From Candidatus Bipolaricaulota bacterium (GTDB taxonomy: Bacteria > Bipolaricaulota > Bipolaricaulia > RBG-16-55-9): a stretch of DNA of 7,713 bases. Location: assembly GCA_018609825.1 (NCBI GenBank), contig JAHEOA010000039.1, positions 1 to 7,713 of the forward strand, written 5' to 3'. Both the position numbers and the translations under genes were made by a program. A model generated the notes under the pieces. It worked only from the letters and a program-made list of their open reading frames with translations, did no database searches and was not told where the DNA came from. This document shows, piece by piece, positions 5,306-7,713 of this stretch. Each line of letters opens with the position of its first letter. Within the stretch, counting starts at the first letter, position 1.

Positions 5306-6937
5306 ATGGTGGCACCCAACAGATTCCGCGCCCCGATGGCCATGCGGGTGATGGTCATGGTGAGTCTGGCCTTGGCGGTCGGGGTCGGCTCGGTCGGCTT
5401 CGCCAACGGCGATGGCGATCACGACAGATCGACCCAGCCCTGCCCGGACGCGCATCCGGAATGGCGCTCCGCTCAGACGATCGCCGAGGTGGCCATTGAA
5501 GCCGATCCGTCGTGTCAGCCCGACGATCCGCGCGTGGTGGCGGCGGTCAGCAAGGGCACCAACAATGTCCCCATGAGCCTGTTGGCGCAGACGGGTCTGT
5601 CCAGAGACGCCGTCGTCAAGTCCAATGACAAGGACGGCGACGGCGATCCCGACGTCATCCACCTGACGTTGGAGGTCATCGGCCTCAACGAGGGTCGCGA
5701 TGGGTCGCCCCATTACGAGATCGCGCCCGGCATTTCGCCCGCGTTCTGGACGTTCGCGCCCAAGACTCAGGGCATGGCGACCGAAGGCGGCGCGGCCGGC
5801 GATCTCATGCGCATGCCGGCGCCGACGGTTCGGGTGGAGCAGGGCGACGAGGTTCGACTGACGCTGGCGAACACGCACTATCTGCCCCACACGATCCACC
5901 TGCACGGCGTCGATCACCCGTTCACGGACGCCGACGGGGAGGGCAACGACGGCGTGCCGCAGACGAGCGAAGCGCCCCTGATGCCCGGCGAAACGCGAAC
6001 CTACAATATCACGCCCCGGGCGCCGGGCACGATGTTCTACCACTGCCACGTCCAGCCCGACGCCCACGTGCTGCTGGGCCTGCAGGGCATGTTCGTCGTC
6101 GAGGCGAACCTCCCCAACAATTCCGTGCAGACGCTCAACCTGGGCGCGGGACAAGTCCGTCATCGTTCACAGGCCAGCCGAGAGCGGTTCGCGGGCGAGT
6201 TCGATCTGCAGTATCAGGGCGTCGATCGCGAGCTCCACGAGATTTCCAAACGACACAACGACCCGCGCGTCGTCGCACAGCAGACCAACCGCGTCTACGA
6301 CGAGACCCAGCGCACCCCCGACTACTTTCTGTTGAACGGGCGCTCGTTTCCCTACACGATCCGGGAGTCGATGCTGATCGTGGAGCCCGGTCGCCGATAT
6401 CGCCTGCGGATGCTCAACGGCGGCAGCCGCACGTTCTCCATCCACACGCACGGGCACAAATTCCAAGTTGCGGCTTATGATGGCGCCGATTTGCCGGAGG
6501 GCACTCGATATCGACGAGACGTGGTCGGCATCACGGCCGCCCAGCGGGCCGACCTCGTGCTGTCGACGACCGACGACGGCCTCCGTTCCTATGGTCCCGG
6601 CGTTTGGCTCTTTCACGACCATCGCGAGGCCGGCGTCACCAACGCCGGCATGTCGCCGGGCGGCACGATCTCCATGATCACCTACGCCGCGTACCTCAAG
6701 GACAACGGCATGCCGAGGACACAGGGGACCGCCCTGGATCGGCTGTTCACGTCCGACTATCACGGGGGCCAGATCTCCGTATGGTCGGAGATCGCCCCGG
6801 ACGCGTTGCTGGACGCCGAGGCACGATCTGAACCTTGGCTGTCCGGATCGGCCGTGGCCGGTGGCTTGATCGGGCTGCTGGGCGTCTTGGTCGGCGCGCT
6901 GCTCAGCGTCTTGACGAGGAGGTTGAGGGCACGATGA
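5306..6937 (+). CDS. two-domain multicopper oxidase, type C, membrane-anchored
   Basis: A 543-residue exported oxidase that takes electrons from a donor at a type 1 copper and reduces O2 to water at a three-copper cluster. Residues 1-33 are a Sec signal peptide (cleavage after GFA). Domain 1 (about 117-265) holds HxxHxH (His195, 198, 200) and HCH (246-248) with His254: a type 1 site (195, Cys247, 254) plus four cluster ligands. Domain 2 (about 341-465) holds HTH (380, 382) and HDH (437, 439) but no Cys, so it gives only cluster ligands. Type 1 copper in the first domain defines the type C class, exemplified by Nitrosomonas europaea BCO, which works as a trimer. The axial position appears to be Leu259. 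A Ca-binding-like DKDGDGDPD is at 108-116. A C-terminal helix (about 514-535) with RRLRAR anchors it. Start at 5306 is chosen for AAGGAG just upstream and the signal peptide; 5201 is an alternative. The cupredoxin gene overlaps its stop. Confidence 0.88.
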   Translation: MVAPNRFRAPMAMRVMVMVSLALAVGVGSVGFANGDGDHDRSTQPCPDAHPEWRSAQTIAEVAIEADPSCQPDDPRVVAAVSKGTNNVPMSLLAQTGLSRDAVVKSNDKDGDGDPDVIHLTLEVIGLNEGRDGSPHYEIAPGISPAFWTFAPKTQGMATEGGAAGDLMRMPAPTVRVEQGDEVRLTLANTHYLPHTIHLHGVDHPFTDADGEGNDGVPQTSEAPLMPGETRTYNITPRAPGTMFYHCHVQPDAHVLLGLQGMFVVEANLPNNSVQTLNLGAGQVRHRSQASRERFAGEFDLQYQGVDRELHEISKRHNDPRVVAQQTNRVYDETQRTPDYFLLNGRSFPYTIRESMLIVEPGRRYRLRMLNGGSRTFSIHTHGHKFQVAAYDGADLPEGTRYRRDVVGITAAQRADLVLSTTDDGLRSYGPGVWLFHDHREAGVTNAGMSPGGTISMITYAAYLKDNGMPRTQGTALDRLFTSDYHGGQISVWSEIAPDALLDAEARSEPWLSGSAVAGGLIGLLGVLVGALLSVLTRRLRAR

Positions 6938-7614
6938 GGAGCCTGTCGAGACGGGCGACCGGCGCGGTGGCGCTGCTTATGCTCATCCCGATGGCGGACG
7001 CCGTCGCTCACGAGACCGACGGCATGATGCCCATGGACCGCATGCGCATGACGGACGTCGGCATGGTCATGAACGAGAACACGGACCTGCGACCGCCTGG
7101 CTGCAGCGAGATCCGTGGCGACCAAGACGTCACGATCGAGGCCGGCAAGCGCTATGCGCAAGACCACCCCGGCACCACCTGGACGTTCGATCGCCCCGCG
7201 ATCGAGGCCCCGCCGTGCACGGAAGTGACCGTCACGTTCGTTAACCACGACGACGTGCGCCATCAGTTCATGATCCACGGGCTGCCCGTGCTGGCCTATC
7301 CCATGGGCATGTTCTCCATCGAGGTCGACGGGCCGGGCGAGATGACCGGCACGTTCGTCACGCCGTCGGCGGAGAAGACGTATCGCGTCCACTGCGGCGT
7401 GCCGGGCCACGAGAACCAGGGCATGAAGATGCAACTGGTCGTGGGAAGCGGCAGCGGCAACCTTCCCAACGTTCCGGGCCTGAGCACGGCATCGGTCTGG
7501 CCGGACGTTCGACTGAACGCGACGTTCCTGGCGGCCGGGGGCGTCGGCGTGCTGTTGGGCGGTCTCTTGCTCGCGCTCGGAACGCTCATCCGTCGCCGCC
7601 GGGCCAAGCACTGA
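6934..7614 (+). CDS. membrane-anchored blue copper protein (rusticyanin/sulfocyanin-like spacing)
   Basis: A 226-residue exported type 1 copper protein, probably a one-electron carrier for the oxidase encoded just upstream. Signal peptide 1-25 (cleavage after AVA), giving a mature N-terminus that begins with His. Residues 31-46 are Met-rich (seven Met), a pattern seen in Cu(I)-binding segments. The cupredoxin domain (about 62-170) supplies His110 (VRHQF), Cys154, His159 and Met164. The Cys-x4-His-x4-Met loop has the spacing of rusticyanin and sulfocyanin rather than azurin. Cys57 and Cys95 could form a disulfide. A Gly/Ser/Pro linker leads to a C-terminal helix (about 198-219) and RRRRAKH, so the domain faces outward. 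Its ATG overlaps the oxidase stop (ATGA), with GAGGG four bases and AGGAGG eleven bases upstream. An upstream in-frame ATG/GTG region inside the oxidase gene is rejected because it would destroy the signal peptide. Confidence 0.88.
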   Translation: MRSLSRRATGAVALLMLIPMADAVAHETDGMMPMDRMRMTDVGMVMNENTDLRPPGCSEIRGDQDVTIEAGKRYAQDHPGTTWTFDRPAIEAPPCTEVTVTFVNHDDVRHQFMIHGLPVLAYPMGMFSIEVDGPGEMTGTFVTPSAEKTYRVHCGVPGHENQGMKMQLVVGSGSGNLPNVPGLSTASVWPDVRLNATFLAAGGVGVLLGGLLLALGTLIRRRRAKH

Positions 7615-7622
7615 GCGCTCAG
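7611..7622. repeat. 12-bp palindrome spanning two convergent stop codons
   Basis: CTGAGCGCTCAG is a perfect palindrome. It contains the TGA of the cupredoxin gene (7612-7614) and, on the other strand, the TGA of the zinc-ribbon gene (7621-7619), four bases apart. No T-run follows on either side, so it is at best a weak transcription terminator. Confidence 0.45.
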
Positions 7623-7713
7623 CCGGTGAACAGGTCGAAGATGTTGCCGAGCTTGGCCTGATCGGCGTGATAGATCTCGGTATAGCGACAGTGGGCGCAG
7701 ATCACGGTGGCAA
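7619..7713 (-). CDS. zinc-ribbon protein, C-terminal end only
   Basis: The last 31 codons of a minus-strand gene whose start lies beyond the right edge. The reading is VICAHCRYTEIYHADQ, then KLGNIFDLFTG and TGA. The CxxC knuckle followed by YTEIY is typical of small bacterial zinc-ribbon, putative nucleic-acid-binding proteins in which the first CxxC lies nearer the N-terminus. It converges on the cupredoxin gene with only four bases between stops. The function is unknown and the call rests on this short segment. Confidence 0.7.
   Translation of the reverse strand, partial: ATVICAHCRYTEIYHADQAKLGNIFDLFTG

Noticed and set aside
5252..6163. Minus-strand frame of 303 codons opposite the oxidase
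   Set aside because: Arg/His/Val-rich antisense shadow of the copper-ligand-bearing plus-strand gene.
5306..6937. Copper nitrite reductase (NirK) as the identity of the oxidase
   Set aside because: NirK lacks the HCH and HDH pairs; here eight cluster histidines in four HxH pairs are present, which defines a multicopper oxidase.
6760..7611. Minus-strand frame of 283 codons opposite the cupredoxin
   Set aside because: Antisense shadow with no motif; the plus strand has a signal peptide, the full type 1 copper ligand set and a membrane anchor.

Overview
The window is high-GC bacterial DNA with densely packed genes on both strands. Its primary-type sigma factor is short (282 residues) and the ABC ATPase gene appears to be leaderless. 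The copper proteins are exported and held to the membrane by single C-terminal helices. Together these fit a Chloroflexota/Thermomicrobia-like or other high-GC bacterium, probably with an exposed outer face. The phylum is inference and is not proven by anything in the window.

Left part, 1-1711: a class I SAM-dependent methyltransferase runs off the left edge on the minus strand, preceded by a 20-codon leader ORF that overlaps its start codon (ATGA). Divergent from it is a sigma-70 factor (863-1711) with complete regions 1.2, 2, 3 and 4 but no ATG/GTG/TTG start at its N-terminus. The only well-placed initiation site is an ATC five bases after a perfect AGGAGG. A rho-independent terminator follows.

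Middle, 1770-3871: a two-gene ABC-2 exporter (ATPase, then permease with a GTG start) lies behind a TTGACA-17-CATAAA promoter. The predicted transcript start of this promoter falls on the A of the ATPase start codon. Converging on the permease is a DoxX-like C-terminal piece on the minus strand, probably a remnant.

Right part, 4301-7713: a membrane-anchored DUF3105 protein (minus) is divergent from a two-gene copper operon (plus), with a perfect 16-bp palindrome of the CRP/FNR layout (TGTAA-N6-TTACA) between them. The operon encodes a two-domain multicopper oxidase and, through an ATGA overlap, a blue copper protein with rusticyanin-type ligand spacing and a Met-rich N-terminus. In the oxidase the type 1 copper site lies in the first domain (type C arrangement). 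Both proteins have a signal peptide and one C-terminal membrane helix followed by Arg-rich residues, so they should sit side by side on the outer face of the membrane. The simplest reading is a donor/oxidase pair that passes electrons to O2, possibly for copper(I) or other metal oxidation. The last bases hold the 3' end of a zinc-ribbon protein gene on the minus strand.

The best candidates for something undescribed are the anchored type C oxidase/cupredoxin pair with its palindromic operator, and the sigma factor that seems to need a non-standard start codon.
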